DNA of 64,000 bases, from NCBI GenBank assembly GCA_021804565.1, contig JAJZHK010000007.1:1-64000 (forward strand), written 5' to 3'. The notes under the pieces were generated by a model. The model was not told the origin of the DNA. It made no database searches and saw nothing but the letters and a program-made list of their open reading frames with translations. Made by a program: the position numbers and the translations under genes. Source of the stretch: Pseudomonadota bacterium (GTDB taxonomy: Bacteria > Pseudomonadota > Gammaproteobacteria > Pseudomonadales > Moraxellaceae). Shown one piece after another: positions 9,436 through 20,519 of the stretch. The first letter of the stretch is position 1, and each line of letters begins with the position of its first letter.

Positions 9436-10920
9436 ATGTCGACTTTACTGGCACTTGATCAAGGAACGACGAGCACGCGAGCCATGCTGTTCGACGCTCA
9501 GGGCCATAAACTGGCGCAGGCTCAGCGCGAGTTGCAGCAGTATTTTCCAGAAGACGGCTGGGTCGAGCACGACCCGGACGAGATATGGCAGTCCAGCCTG
9601 GCGGTGTGTCGCCAGGTCTTGCGTGAGTCAGGCGTTGCCGCCGCCGATGTGTGGGCGATGGGCATCACCAACCAGCGCGAGACGACGCTGCTCTGGGATC
9701 GCAGCAGCGGCCGTGCCCTGCACCCGGCCATCGTCTGGCAGGACCGGCGGACCGCGGCTAGGTGTGCTGAGCTCAAGGCGGCCGGCTGGGAGACCTTGGT
9801 GCAGGAACGCACCGGACTGTTGCTGGACCCTTATTTTTCGGCGACCAAGCTGGAGTGGCTGCTCGATCATGTGCCCGGGGCGCGGCAACGGGCGGAACGC
9901 GGAGAACTGGCCTTTGGCACGATAGACAGCTGGTTGTTGTGGCACCTGAGCGGCGGCCGCGTCCACGCGACGGACGCCAGCAATGCCTCGCGCACCTTGT
10001 TGTTCAATATAGACAGCCAGTCTTGGGACGCCGACCTGTTGCAGCTGTTTCGTATTCCGGCCGCGGTTTTGCCGCAGGTGGAGGACAGCAGCCATGTTTA
10101 TACCGAGAGCGAAGCTGGGCTGTTCGGTGCCGGTATCGCCATCGCCGGTATCGCCGGCGATCAGCAGGCAGCACTCTTCGGGCAGGCTTGCTTTGCACCG
10201 GGCATGGTCAAAAGCACCTATGGCACCGGCTGCTTCATGATGATGAACACCGGTGAGCAGCGTTTTCACTCGCACCATCGTCTGCTCAGCACGGTGGCTT
10301 ACCGTCTGCAGGGGCGTTGCACCTACGCCCTCGAGGGCAGCATCTTTGTCGCCGGTGCCGCGGTGCAGTGGCTGCGCGATGGTCTGCAATTGATCGCCCA
10401 CGCCAGCGAGACCGAACAGATCGCCGCACAGGCCGGCGACGCACAAGGGGTCTACCTGGTCCCGGCCTTTACCGGCCTCGGAGCTCCTTACTGGGACCCC
10501 CATGCACGCGGCGCTCTGCTAGGCTTGACGCGTGACACGGGGATAGGCGAGATCGTCAAGGCCGGACTGCAGTCGGTCGGCTTTCAGACGCGCGACCTGA
10601 TCGAGGCCATGCGCCGTGATGGCGTCGCCAATTTCACCGCCTTGCGTGTCGATGGCGGGATGGTGGTCAACAACTGGTTGCTGCAGTCGCTGGCCGACCT
10701 GACCGGGCTTCCTGTCGACAGACCGGAACTGACCGAGACGACGGCTTTAGGGGCGGCGTATCTGGCGGGTCTGGCGGTCGGGGTCTGGCCGGATACGGCG
10801 ACCTTGACGCAGCTGTGGCGTTGTGACAAGCACATCGAGCCGCAGATGCCGGCCGCTTCACGAGAGGCGCTCTATGCGGGTTGGATTGAGGCGGTGGGTC
10901 GTGTGGCCAGCCGTACATGA
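9436..10920 (+). CDS. glpK: Glycerol kinase
   Basis: Phosphorylates glycerol to glycerol-3-phosphate with ATP. The 494-residue FGGY-family protein carries the phosphate-binding [15 protein letters not shown] near the N-terminus, [23 protein letters not shown], the [15 protein letters not shown] loop and [11 protein letters not shown], all standard for GlpK. Start ATG at 9436 is preceded by the weak purine-rich stretch GAGGA. The usual partners glpF, glpD and glpR are not nearby; a small outer-membrane protein and an RDD protein follow on the same strand. Confidence 0.95.
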   Translation: MSTLLALDQGTTSTRAMLFDAQGHKLAQAQRELQQYFPEDGWVEHDPDEIWQSSLAVCRQVLRESGVAAADVWAMGITNQRETTLLWDRSSGRALHPAIVWQDRRTAARCAELKAAGWETLVQERTGLLLDPYFSATKLEWLLDHVPGARQRAERGELAFGTIDSWLLWHLSGGRVHATDASNASRTLLFNIDSQSWDADLLQLFRIPAAVLPQVEDSSHVYTESEAGLFGAGIAIAGIAGDQQAALFGQACFAPGMVKSTYGTGCFMMMNTGEQRFHSHHRLLSTVAYRLQGRCTYALEGSIFVAGAAVQWLRDGLQLIAHASETEQIAAQAGDAQGVYLVPAFTGLGAPYWDPHARGALLGLTRDTGIGEIVKAGLQSVGFQTRDLIEAMRRDGVANFTALRVDGGMVVNNWLLQSLADLTGLPVDRPELTETTALGAAYLAGLAVGVWPDTATLTQLWRCDKHIEPQMPAASREALYAGWIEAVGRVASRT

Positions 10921-10932
10921 AGGAGCATATGC

Positions 10933-11487
10933 ATGAAAAAGACGAGTGGCGTGCTGCTGGCCCTCTTGCTGAGCCTGCCCGCCTGGGCTGACGACTTGCC
11001 CTTTCAGGCGGCCTTGTCGCTGTCTTCGGCACAGTTGCACCAGGATGCCGATACGGCCATCGCGCATCCGGCGCAGATCAATTTCAATATCGCCTACCAG
11101 CCGCTGCCTTATGCCGGTGTCGAGCTCGAAGGCAGCACCGGTGTCGCCGATGCCCAGGCCCAGGTCTGTGCTGCCACCTGCAATAGCATCGACTATAGCG
11201 AGCGCTCGGGGGTGCTGGCCCTGCTGCGCCTGTCCTGGCCGAGCGGGCGTCTGCGCCCCTATCTGCGCGTCGGTGCCGGCGACGAGCGCTGGCAGAGCAC
11301 CGTCAGCGGTGGCCAGCCGCAGCTGCAGGCTTGGCATGTGCATGGTGCTGGCGGTGGTCTGTCCTGGATGCTCGATGGTCGTAGCAGCCTGTTTGTCGAT
11401 GCGCTGCGCCTGCAGGCAGCGCAGGGCCATATCGATCTTTTCAGTGTCGGTTTTGCCCAGCGCTTTGACTTTAAAGGACCTTATTGA
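10933..11487 (+). CDS. Small outer-membrane beta-barrel-like protein
   Basis: 184 residues with a clear Sec signal peptide (KK, a leucine-rich core, cleavage after PAWA near residue 19). The mature part alternates polar and hydrophobic residues in short strands with paired glycines and ends in VGFAQRFDF, consistent with an eight-stranded barrel of the OmpA/OmpW-like kind. A disulfide is possible between the cysteines in QVCAATCN. AAGGAG before the ATG provides the ribosome-binding site. The gene sits 12 bases after glpK and abuts the RDD gene. Specific function is unknown. Confidence 0.7.
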   Translation: MKKTSGVLLALLLSLPAWADDLPFQAALSLSSAQLHQDADTAIAHPAQINFNIAYQPLPYAGVELEGSTGVADAQAQVCAATCNSIDYSERSGVLALLRLSWPSGRLRPYLRVGAGDERWQSTVSGGQPQLQAWHVHGAGGGLSWMLDGRSSLFVDALRLQAAQGHIDLFSVGFAQRFDFKGPY

Positions 11488-11946
11488 GTGAGCATGACCT
11501 TGCGTGAAGCCCATGCCGGCGAAAGGCTGATGGCCTTCATCGCTGACCTGATGCTGTGGATCAGCCTCGTGCTCCTGCTCGACTATGCCTGCGCACTGGT
11601 GCTGATGATCGAGGCGCCGACCTGGCGGGCTATTCCCGGCTTGGTGCTGCTCTGGCATCTGCTCTGGGCCTGGATCTATTGGACCTGGCCCTTGCTGTGG
11701 CCGATGCAGGCCAGTCTCGGTCAGTGGATGGTCGGCTTGCAGGTGGTTGACGCCGTCAGCGGCGAGCGTCTGCATCTGCGCCAAGCCACCCGGCGCTTTG
11801 TCTGGCAGCTGCTCGGGCAGCTGGCCCTGGGTTATGGCGCCTGGCCTTTGTTGCGCCGGCAAAAGCTCACCCGCTACGACCGTCAAAGCGGCAGCAAGGT
11901 GGTGTTGGCGGCTTCCCGGGTCGCTATCGATCAGGTCGACCGCTAG
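11488..11946 (+). CDS. RDD family membrane protein
   Basis: 152 residues matching the RDD domain: an N-terminal AGERLMAFIADLMLW with the arginine and aspartate that name the family, two or three membrane segments, then SLGQWMVGLQVVDAVSGERL. RDD proteins are inner-membrane proteins of mostly unknown function, sometimes linked to transport. The GTG at 11488 directly abuts the stop of the barrel-protein gene; an in-frame ATG two codons later is an alternative. Its TAG stop shares CTAG with the stop of the convergent response-regulator gene. Confidence 0.8.
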   Translation: MSMTLREAHAGERLMAFIADLMLWISLVLLLDYACALVLMIEAPTWRAIPGLVLLWHLLWAWIYWTWPLLWPMQASLGQWMVGLQVVDAVSGERLHLRQATRRFVWQLLGQLALGYGAWPLLRRQKLTRYDRQSGSKVVLAASRVAIDQVDR

Positions 11947-12740
11947 ATCTGTAGCATCCTGAGCAGGGTCTGGCGCAGCTCATCGCCGGCGAAGGGTTTG
12001 TCGCAGATGGCCGACACCCCGGCCTGATGCACCGCGGCGAGGCGCGATTCATTTTCCTCGCTGGTGATCATCAGGATGGGGATGGCGCGGGCGTTGTCCT
12101 GGCGTATATGACGGACCAGCTGCTCACCGTCCATGGCCGGCATATTGAGGTCGGTGACGATCAGGTCAAAGTCCTGTTGGTGCAGGCAGGCGAGGGCTTC
12201 TTCGCCGTTGCCAGCTTCGACGAAACGCTCGAGCCCCATCTGGTTCAGCAGTCGGCGCGTATGCCGGCGCGCCAGCGTGCTGTCGTCGACGATCAGCACC
12301 CGCAGGTCGCTGATATCGGCGCCATCGTCCAGGCTGATTTCCCCCTGGTTCATCTGCTGCAGGGCATGCTCCAGACCGAGCTGAAACTCATGGCTCGTGA
12401 ACGGTTTTTGCAGGATGGCGGTGACGCCGGCCTGACGCAGGGGATCGAGTTTGTCGAAGCGGGTTTCCGAGGACAGCAGAATGAAAGGCGTGGCAGCCAG
12501 GGCCGCTGTCGAGCGTATGCGGGTGAGCAGCTCGTCGGAGCTCATGTCCTCCAGATAAAGCGCGCTGATCACCACATCGGGCTGGCGTCTGGGCATCTCC
12601 GCCAGGGCCAGGCTCCCGTTTTCCATAAAATCAAGCTGGCTGATGCCGAGCTCTTGACAGTAACGGCTGATGAGCTTGCGTATCATGGACGAGGGCTCAA
12701 GCACGAGCAGAACAAGCTCAGCGTAACGGTTCTCAGGCAT
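11943..12740 (-). CDS. Tandem-receiver response regulator with a degenerate first domain
   Basis: 265 residues made of two CheY-like receiver domains (about 8-130 and 146-265) and no output domain. The second is complete: acidic pair D152/D153, phosphoacceptor D197 in VTDLNMP, lysine K248 in CDKPF. The first has lost the acidic pair (LEP at 14-16) and has alanine at position 60 where the phosphoacceptor should be, while keeping K112 in QKPF. It probably acts as a phosphate-responsive adaptor or sink. AGGAG stands ten bases before the ATG. Cognate kinase is not encoded nearby. Confidence 0.85.
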   Translation of the reverse strand: MPENRYAELVLLVLEPSSMIRKLISRYCQELGISQLDFMENGSLALAEMPRRQPDVVISALYLEDMSSDELLTRIRSTAALAATPFILLSSETRFDKLDPLRQAGVTAILQKPFTSHEFQLGLEHALQQMNQGEISLDDGADISDLRVLIVDDSTLARRHTRRLLNQMGLERFVEAGNGEEALACLHQQDFDLIVTDLNMPAMDGEQLVRHIRQDNARAIPILMITSEENESRLAAVHQAGVSAICDKPFAGDELRQTLLRMLQI

Positions 12741-12775
12741 AGTCAGGCTCTCCTGAGCCTCAGTATAGTTCAGCC

Positions 12776-13648
12776 TCAGCCCCTTGCAGCCTGTAGTCTC
12801 TGGGCACCGGCGTAGGCGCGCGCAAATTGCCAGGCGGTACGTCCGGAGCGGCTGCCGCGGCCCAGGGAAAAGCGCAGCGCCGCCTGTCGAGTGTCCTCAT
12901 CCCAGCGGCCACCGAGCCTGGACAGCCAGTGTTCGGCGCAACGCAGATAGAGGTCCTGATCCTGAGGGTAGAAGGTCAGGAGCAGACCGAAACGGTCGGA
13001 CAGCGAGATCTTTTCCTCGATACTGTCGGATGGGCGGACTTCCCCGTCATGGTGCTGGCTGTCCTCATTGTCCCGCATACGCTCGCTGACCAGATGGCGA
13101 CGATTGCTGGTGGCATAGATGAGGACATTGTCCGGCGGGGTATGCAAGGATCCATCCAGGGCGACTTTCAGGGCGCGATAGCCATGGTCGTTTTCGGCAA
13201 AGGACAGATCGTCACAAAAGAGGATGAAGCGTTCCGGACGCAGGGCGAGCAGGGGGGTGATATGCCAGAGGTCAGCCAGATCGGCCTTGTCGACTTCGAC
13301 GACACGCAGGCCTTGGTGCTGGTAGGTATGCAGTAGGGCGCGGATCAGCGAGGACTTGCCGGTGCCCCGGGCGCCGGTGAGCAGGACGTTGTTGGCGCTC
13401 AGGCCGGCCAGGAACTGTCGGGTGTTCTCGACCAGCGCCGCTTTTTGCCGGTCTATGCCCTGCAGGTCATCGAGCTCCAGCGTCGCAATCGGTGGCAAGG
13501 CTTGCAGATAAGCCTCGCGGGGAGGCCGGCTGACCCAGGCGTAGGCGCTCGCCGACCAGTCCAGCGGTTGCTGAAGCAGTCCCGCTTGGCGCTCGAGGGC
13601 ATGGGTGATGCGCTGCAGCAAGGGGTAAAGGTCGTGGGAACTGTTCAC
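12776..13648 (-). CDS. DUF815 family ATPase
   Basis: A 290-residue P-loop ATPase of the AAA type. Walker A is GARGTGKSS at 92-100, Walker B is in FILFCDDLSF near 141-150, and a sensor-like IYATSNRRHLVSERM follows, then DSIEEKISLSDRFGLLLTF, a strongly conserved DUF815 block. Members of this family are widespread in proteobacteria but have no established role. The start codon overlaps the stop of the acyl-CoA ligase gene by four bases, so both are read from one leftward transcript. Confidence 0.85.
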   Translation of the reverse strand: MNSSHDLYPLLQRITHALERQAGLLQQPLDWSASAYAWVSRPPREAYLQALPPIATLELDDLQGIDRQKAALVENTRQFLAGLSANNVLLTGARGTGKSSLIRALLHTYQHQGLRVVEVDKADLADLWHITPLLALRPERFILFCDDLSFAENDHGYRALKVALDGSLHTPPDNVLIYATSNRRHLVSERMRDNEDSQHHDGEVRPSDSIEEKISLSDRFGLLLTFYPQDQDLYLRCAEHWLSRLGGRWDEDTRQAALRFSLGRGSRSGRTAWQFARAYAGAQRLQAARG

Positions 13649-15261
13649 GGTGCGGGATCCATGTAGTGCTGGGCGTAGTGTTCACGTAGCGTCATCTTGG
13701 AGAGTTTGCCGGTGGCGGTGTGCGGCAACTCGTCGACGCGTAGAATATCATCGGGCAGCCACCAGCGCGCCACCTGGGCCTGCAGATGTTCGCGCAGGGC
13801 CTGCAGATCCAGGCCCGGATCGGTGCTGATCACCAGCATCAGCGGGCGTTCGTCCCAGCGTGGGTGGGCAATGCCGATGACGCAGGCCTCCTTGATGCCG
13901 GGGAAGTCCAGGGCGGCGTTTTCCAGCTCGATGGAGCTGATCCATTCGCCGCCGCTTTTGATGAGATCTTTGGCACGGTCGACGATGCGCATATAGCCCT
14001 GCGCATCAAGACTGGCGATGTCGCCGGTATCAAACCAGCCCTGCTCGATCGCGCTGGCTTCACTGCGAAAATACTGCGAGATGACCCAGGGACCGCGTAC
14101 CTTGAGGCGGCCGTAGGCTTTGCCATCATGGGGCAAGGCTTGCCCCTCGTCATCGAAGATCTCCATCTGGATGCCAAAAACGGGTCGACCCTGGCTGAGC
14201 TGGCGCTGGTAGCGTTGCTCCTTGGGCAGGGCAAGCAGTTCCGGCGTGGGTGTGTTGGTGCTGCCGAGCGGTGACAGTTCGGTCATGCCCCAGGCGTGCA
14301 TGACGAAAGCGCCATGCCGCTCATCGAACTCGCGGATCATCGCCAAAGGTGCGGCAGAGCCACCGACGATGACCCGCCGCATGCAGTCGATGACCTGGTT
14401 TTTTTGACGCAGATGCGCCAGCAGTCCCATCCATACCGTCGGTACGCCGAGCAGGACGTCGCATTGCTCGGTTTCGATGAGCTCGGCGAGTGAGGCCCCA
14501 TCCAGGGCGGCGCCGGGCAGGACCAGGCGTGACCCGGCCATCAGCGCGGCGTAGGGAACCCCCCAGGCACAGACATGAAACATCGGCACCACCGGTAGCA
14601 CGACAGAATCCGGGCCTAGGCCTATGGCGTCAGGGCGACAGGCGGCCATGGCATGCAGGAGGGTCGAGGCGTGCGAATAGAGGACGCCTTTCGGGTGACC
14701 GGTGGTGCCTGAGGTGTAGCACAGGGCCGAAGCGGTGCCGGTCGGAAATCGTGGCCAGTTGTAATGCGGTGGGTGTTCGCCCAGCAGGCTCTCGTAGCAC
14801 AGCCAGCGTTCGCCGGCGGGTTTGTCCTTCCAGTCGGTCATGGCGATGACGTGCTCGACGCTGGGCAGACGCGGCAAGAGTTGCTCAACCAGACCGATGA
14901 AGCTGGCGTCGACCAGGAGAATGCGGTCTTCCGCATGCTGGATGATGTACTCGATCTGTTGCGCAAACAGGCGAGGGTTGATGGTATGCACGATGGCGCC
15001 TATGCCGGAGATGGCGTAGTAGGCCTCCAGATGCCGATGCGTGTTCCAGGCCAGGGTGCCGATACGATCGCCAGGGCGGACTTGCAGGGCGTGCAGCGCA
15101 TGCGCCAGCTGACGGCTGCGTTGCGCAATTTCTTCGTAGCGATGGCGCACGATACGACCATCGAGCCTACGGCTGATGACGAGTTGTTGGCCATAACAAG
15201 TGACGGCGTGTTCAAGCAAATCACTGATCAGAAGATCGTTGTGCATCATCAGGCCTTGCAT
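13645..15261 (-). CDS. AlkK-like medium- or long-chain acyl-CoA ligase
   Basis: Activates fatty acids to acyl-CoA through an acyl-adenylate. The 538-residue protein has the AMP-binding P-loop [11 protein letters not shown] at 182-192, [10 protein letters not shown], the hinge region GWFDTGDIA and [15 protein letters not shown]. Its N-terminus ([19 protein letters not shown]) and [13 protein letters not shown] resemble AlkK, the medium-chain ligase of alkane degraders. The ATG at 15261 was chosen because AGGAG precedes it by six bases and the start then matches AlkK. Chain-length preference cannot be read from the sequence. Confidence 0.88.
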   Translation of the reverse strand: MQGLMMHNDLLISDLLEHAVTCYGQQLVISRRLDGRIVRHRYEEIAQRSRQLAHALHALQVRPGDRIGTLAWNTHRHLEAYYAISGIGAIVHTINPRLFAQQIEYIIQHAEDRILLVDASFIGLVEQLLPRLPSVEHVIAMTDWKDKPAGERWLCYESLLGEHPPHYNWPRFPTGTASALCYTSGTTGHPKGVLYSHASTLLHAMAACRPDAIGLGPDSVVLPVVPMFHVCAWGVPYAALMAGSRLVLPGAALDGASLAELIETEQCDVLLGVPTVWMGLLAHLRQKNQVIDCMRRVIVGGSAAPLAMIREFDERHGAFVMHAWGMTELSPLGSTNTPTPELLALPKEQRYQRQLSQGRPVFGIQMEIFDDEGQALPHDGKAYGRLKVRGPWVISQYFRSEASAIEQGWFDTGDIASLDAQGYMRIVDRAKDLIKSGGEWISSIELENAALDFPGIKEACVIGIAHPRWDERPLMLVISTDPGLDLQALREHLQAQVARWWLPDDILRVDELPHTATGKLSKMTLREHYAQHYMDPAP

Positions 15262-15378
15262 GAAGGGCTCCTGTGAATATTGTCCGTCGGCAGTTGTAGC
15301 AGTATACGACGGGCTTGCAAGTGTTGCGTGCATTGATGCGGAGCCTGCACTAGAATGCGCGCAAGGGGGGAGGGCAGG

Positions 15379-16119
15379 ATGCATCTTGAATCGTGGCAGG
15401 CATCGAGCCGGCGCCGGCGGCGCTCACCGCAGTGGATGGCGGCGTTCACGCTATGTTCGGTGCTTGAGGTCGGGGCAGGCGGTTTTGATGAGGGCATGCA
15501 GGCCTATGAACGGCAGGATTATGCGCAGGCCATGGCCTTGCTGACCCCTTTGGCCGAGGCCGGCCAGGGCGATGCCGAGGACATCCTCGGCGCCTGCTAC
15601 GAAGAGGGGCAGGGTGATTTTGTGCGTGCCGCGCAGTGGTATCAGAAAGCGGCCAGCGCCGGCAATGCCGATGCCATGACCCGCCTGGCCGAGCTCTATG
15701 AGGATGGTGATGGCTTGCCGCAAGATACCCAGCAGGCACTCGCCTGGCTGGAGAAAGCGGCAGCCTTGCACGATATCGACGCGCAAACCGACTTGGGCGA
15801 GCTCTGGGCCAATGTGCTCGGCGACAATGGCAAGGCAGCACAATGGTTCAGTCAGGCGGCTGAAGCCGGCGATGCGCAGGCGCAGTATCGACTCGGTCTG
15901 CTCCTGCTCGGCGGCGACGATGTCGCGCGTGATGTCGCGCGCGCCTGGGTGTACCTCAGCCTGGCCGCTCATGACATCGATGACGCTGCGCAGTCACGCG
16001 ATGTGCTCGAGCTGGAGATGAGCCCCGTCGAGCTGCAGCATGCGCGGGGCCTGCTTGCCGACTGGCAAAAAAGTCACCAGCTCAACGCTGCTCCAGCTTC
16101 TCCTTCAGCACCGCGTTGA
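15379..16119 (+). CDS. Sel1-like repeat protein, probably exported
   Basis: 246 residues containing about four Sel1/TPR-like repeats, recognisable as [41 protein letters not shown] and [19 protein letters not shown]. Such repeats form alpha-alpha scaffolds for protein contacts. The N-terminus has an arginine cluster and a short hydrophobic stretch, so it may carry a signal peptide or anchor, but this is weak. The start at 15379 is chosen for its strong GGGGGGAGGG ribosome-binding site; an upstream ATG at 15355 lacks one. Its 3' end overlaps gatB on the opposite strand by 38 bases. Confidence 0.75.
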   Translation: MHLESWQASSRRRRRSPQWMAAFTLCSVLEVGAGGFDEGMQAYERQDYAQAMALLTPLAEAGQGDAEDILGACYEEGQGDFVRAAQWYQKAASAGNADAMTRLAELYEDGDGLPQDTQQALAWLEKAAALHDIDAQTDLGELWANVLGDNGKAAQWFSQAAEAGDAQAQYRLGLLLLGGDDVARDVARAWVYLSLAAHDIDDAAQSRDVLELEMSPVELQHARGLLADWQKSHQLNAAPASPSAPR

Positions 16120-17518
16120 CCGTCGCCGGGTTGGCTTTGCCGCGCGAGCGTTTCATGATTTCTCCGACGAAAAAGCCAAAGAGCTTGTCCTTGCCGGCGC
16201 GATAAGCCGCCACCTGTTCAGGATGAGCGCTCATCACCTCGTCGATCAAGCCCACGATCAAGCTGCTGTCATTCTCCTGACGCAGCCCCTGGCTGCTGAT
16301 CAGGCTGTCGACGTCCGCGCCGGTGGTGGTCCACAAGGTGGCGAACAGCTGTTTGCCGATCTTGCCGGAGATGGTGCCGTCCTGGATGCGGACGATCAGC
16401 CGGCCCAGCTGCTGGGGGGCTAGCGGGCAAGCGCTGATCTCCTTGTCTTCGCGGTTGAGGGCGGCCAGCAGTTCCCCCATGATCCAGTTGGCGCTCTGTT
16501 TGGCTTGCCCCTCACTGGCGACCACCGTGGCCTCGAAGTAGTCGGCGAGCTCGCGGCTACCGACCAGGATGGCGGCGTCGTAGGCACTGAGCCCATAGTG
16601 ATCCATGAAGCGCTGTTTTTTCGCCTGCGGCAGTTCGGGCAGACGCGCCCGCTCACGTTCGAGCATTTCGGCGCTGATATGCACGGGCAGCAGGTCAGGG
16701 TCGGGGAAGTAGCGATAATCGTTGGCTTCCTCCTTGCTGCGCATCGAGCGCGTCTCATTGCGTTCGGCGTCGTAGAGCCGGGTCTCCTGGCGTACCTGAG
16801 CACCGTCCTCGATCAGCTCGATCTGTCTTTGGATTTCGTGCTGTATGGCTTTTTCCACAAAACGGAAGGAGTTGACGTTCTTGATCTCGCAGCGTGTGCC
16901 GAGGGCCGCCCCAGGTCGACGCACCGAGACGTTGCAGTCGCAACGCATCGAGCCTTCAGCCATATTGCCGTCGGAGATGTCCAGGTAACGGATCAGGGCG
17001 TGGATGGCGCGCAAATAGGCCACCGCCTCTTGTGCGCTCGACATATCCGGCGCCGAGACGATTTCCAGCAGCGGGGTGCCGGCACGATTGAGGTCGATGC
17101 CGGTCATGCCGGCGATGTCCGCGTGCAGGCTTTTGCCAGCGTCTTCCTCGAGATGGGCGCGCACGATGCGTATGCGTTTGCTGCCTTCGGGCAGGTCGAT
17201 ATCGAGGTAGCCGGCGCCGACGATAGGTTCATCCATCTGCGAGATCTGGTAGCCCTTGGGCAGGTCCGGATAGAAGTAGTTCTTCCGCGCAAACACCGAG
17301 CGTGCTGGAATCTCGGCCTCGATACCGAGGCCAAAGCGCAAGGCGGCGGCCACGGCAGCGGCATTGAGGACCGGCAAGGTGCCAGGCATGCCGAGATCGA
17401 TCAGGCTGGCCTGCGAGTTGGCAGCCGCACCAAAACGGGTGTCACTGCCCGAGAAGATCTTGGACAGGGTGTTGAGCTGAACATGGACTTCCAGGCCGAT
17501 GACGGCTTCCCAGGTCAT
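16082..17518 (-). CDS. gatB: Asp-tRNA(Asn)/Glu-tRNA(Gln) amidotransferase subunit B
   Basis: Binds the misacylated tRNA and activates its Glu or Asp side chain for amidation within the GatCAB complex. The 478-residue protein begins with [15 protein letters not shown] and contains [17 protein letters not shown], the [10 protein letters not shown] segment and the C-terminal YqeY-like tail domain ending in [11 protein letters not shown]. It is the last gene of a leftward gatC-gatA-gatB operon, ten bases after gatA. Confidence 0.95.
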   Translation of the reverse strand: MTWEAVIGLEVHVQLNTLSKIFSGSDTRFGAAANSQASLIDLGMPGTLPVLNAAAVAAALRFGLGIEAEIPARSVFARKNYFYPDLPKGYQISQMDEPIVGAGYLDIDLPEGSKRIRIVRAHLEEDAGKSLHADIAGMTGIDLNRAGTPLLEIVSAPDMSSAQEAVAYLRAIHALIRYLDISDGNMAEGSMRCDCNVSVRRPGAALGTRCEIKNVNSFRFVEKAIQHEIQRQIELIEDGAQVRQETRLYDAERNETRSMRSKEEANDYRYFPDPDLLPVHISAEMLERERARLPELPQAKKQRFMDHYGLSAYDAAILVGSRELADYFEATVVASEGQAKQSANWIMGELLAALNREDKEISACPLAPQQLGRLIVRIQDGTISGKIGKQLFATLWTTTGADVDSLISSQGLRQENDSSLIVGLIDEVMSAHPEQVAAYRAGKDKLFGFFVGEIMKRSRGKANPATVNAVLKEKLEQR

Positions 17519-17528
17519 GGTAAGTACC

Positions 17529-18983
17529 TCAAGCGTAAGCAGGCGGCACCTGGCGATGCCAGGGGCAGGCGAGTTGATAGCGATGCGCTACCTGCAGCAG
17601 GCGCTCCTCGCTCCAATAAGGTCCTATCAGCTGCATCCCCACCGGCAGGCCATCAGCCTGCCCGCACGGCAGGCTGATGGCTGGAATGCCGGCGAGGTTG
17701 ACGGCGATGGTGTAGATGTCGGACAGATACATCGCCACAGGATCGTTTTGATGTGCCTGCAGGGCGAACGCGGTGCTCGGCGTGGTCGGGCCGGCGATGA
17801 TGTCGCACTGGGTAAAAGCGCGCTCGAAGTCCTCGGCGATGAGGCGGCGGATCTTCTGCGCCTGCCGGTAGTAGGCGTCGTAATAACCTGCCGAGAGGGC
17901 GTAGGTGCCTATCATGATGCGGCGCTTGACCTCGGCACCGAAGCCCTCCGACCGGCTGCGTGTGTAGAGGTCGGTCAGGTCGACGGGTTGCTCGCAGCGA
18001 TGGCCAAAACGCACGCCGTCGTAGCGGGACAGATTGCTCGAGGCCTCCGCCGGTGCGATGACGTAATAGGCGGGGACGGACAGCTCCATGTGCGGCAGGT
18101 CGATGTCCACCGTGCGGGCGCCCTGGGCCACCAGTTCGGCGATGGCGGCATCGACGAGAGCCGCCACCGCCGGGGTCAGGCCTGGGCCGCGGAAGGCCCT
18201 GGGCAGGCCGATGCGCAGGCCTTGCAGGGGGCGATCCAGACCGGCGCTGTAGTCGGGCACGGCCCGGTCGATGCTGGTCGAGTCGCGGCGGTCATGGCCG
18301 GCCATGGCTTGCAGGAGCAGCGCCGCGTCTTCGGCGGTTTGCGTCATCGGACCGGCCTGATCGAGGCTGGATGCAAAGGCGATCATGCCCCAGCGCGAGA
18401 CCCGACCGTAGCTGGGCTTGAGCCCGGTCAGCTGGCACAGGGCCGCCGGTTGTCGTATCGAGCCGCCGGTGTCGGTGCCGGTGGCGGCGGGGGCCAGGCG
18501 AGCGGCAACGGCTGCGGCTGAACCACCGCTGGAGCCACCGGGCACCCGCTGCAGGTTCCAGGGATTGTGCACGGGTCCATAAAAGCTGGTTTCATTGGAT
18601 GAACCCATGGCAAATTCATCCATATTGGTCTTGCCGAGCATGACCATGCCTGCCGCCTGCAGACGCTCGACCACAGCGGCGTCATAGGGGGCGATGAAAT
18701 TGTCCAGCATGCGCGAGGCGCAGCTGGTGCGTACACCCTGCGTGCAAAAGATGTCCTTGTGCGCGATAGGGAGGCCGGTCAGCGGTCCCGCCTCGCCGCG
18801 CTGGCGGCGCCGATCCGCGGCGGCCGCCTGCGCCAGTGCCTGTTCTGCGGTGACGCTGATGAAACTGTTGAGGGCCGGGTCGTGACGGGCGATGCGCTCG
18901 AGAAAGTGGCGGGTCAGCTCAAGGCTGCTGTAGTCGCCGGCAGCGAGTCCCCGGGAGAGTTCGGCGAGGGTATGCTGGTGCAT
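17529..18983 (-). CDS. gatA: Asp-tRNA(Asn)/Glu-tRNA(Gln) amidotransferase subunit A
   Basis: Amidase subunit that releases ammonia from glutamine for the tRNA-dependent reaction. The 484 residues include the Ser-cisSer-Lys catalytic set of amidase-signature enzymes: K76 in AHKDIF, the serine pair in GGSSGGS at 151-152, and nucleophile S175 in [10 protein letters not shown]. All expected catalytic residues are present. It sits between gatC and gatB with nine- and ten-base gaps. Confidence 0.96.
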   Translation of the reverse strand: MHQHTLAELSRGLAAGDYSSLELTRHFLERIARHDPALNSFISVTAEQALAQAAAADRRRQRGEAGPLTGLPIAHKDIFCTQGVRTSCASRMLDNFIAPYDAAVVERLQAAGMVMLGKTNMDEFAMGSSNETSFYGPVHNPWNLQRVPGGSSGGSAAAVAARLAPAATGTDTGGSIRQPAALCQLTGLKPSYGRVSRWGMIAFASSLDQAGPMTQTAEDAALLLQAMAGHDRRDSTSIDRAVPDYSAGLDRPLQGLRIGLPRAFRGPGLTPAVAALVDAAIAELVAQGARTVDIDLPHMELSVPAYYVIAPAEASSNLSRYDGVRFGHRCEQPVDLTDLYTRSRSEGFGAEVKRRIMIGTYALSAGYYDAYYRQAQKIRRLIAEDFERAFTQCDIIAGPTTPSTAFALQAHQNDPVAMYLSDIYTIAVNLAGIPAISLPCGQADGLPVGMQLIGPYWSEERLLQVAHRYQLACPWHRQVPPAYA

Positions 18984-18992
18984 GAGGATGTC

Positions 18993-19280
18993 CTATTCGA
19001 TGACGCGCGGAACGAGATAAAGGCCAGCCTCCACAGCGGGGGCCAGGCGCTGGTAGTCCTGGTGGTGATCCTGTTCGGTGACCTCGTCCGGGCGTAGCGA
19101 CTGCGTGACCGCCAGGGGATGCGCCATGGCTTCGATATTTTGCGTATCGACCGACTGCAGCTGGTCCACGAGGCCGAGTATGGCGTTCAAGCTGTGCTCA
19201 TAAGCGGCCAGTTCCTCTTCGCTCACGCGCAGTCGGGCAAGATGAGCGACCCGCATCAGGGTGTCGGCGTCAAGAGCCAT
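18993..19280 (-). CDS. gatC: Asp-tRNA(Asn)/Glu-tRNA(Gln) amidotransferase subunit C
   Basis: Small 95-residue subunit that tethers GatA to GatB. It has the typical N-terminus VAHLARLRVSEEEL and the C-terminal LRPDEV segment. The ATG at 19280 gives the family length and follows GAGGG; longer reading adds unrelated residues. First gene of the leftward gat operon, divergent from mreB, an arrangement also known in Pseudomonas. Confidence 0.93.
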   Translation of the reverse strand: MALDADTLMRVAHLARLRVSEEELAAYEHSLNAILGLVDQLQSVDTQNIEAMAHPLAVTQSLRPDEVTEQDHHQDYQRLAPAVEAGLYLVPRVIE

Positions 19281-19341
19281 GCTGTCCCTCGCATATTCGT
19301 GAAAGGATGGTTGAAGGGCGCACCTTATCACATTTGCTAGC

Positions 19342-20485
<1,144 letters not shown>

Positions 20486-20519
20486 GCGGGCGGGAGACTG
20501 GGCGAGAGGGAACGTGCTC

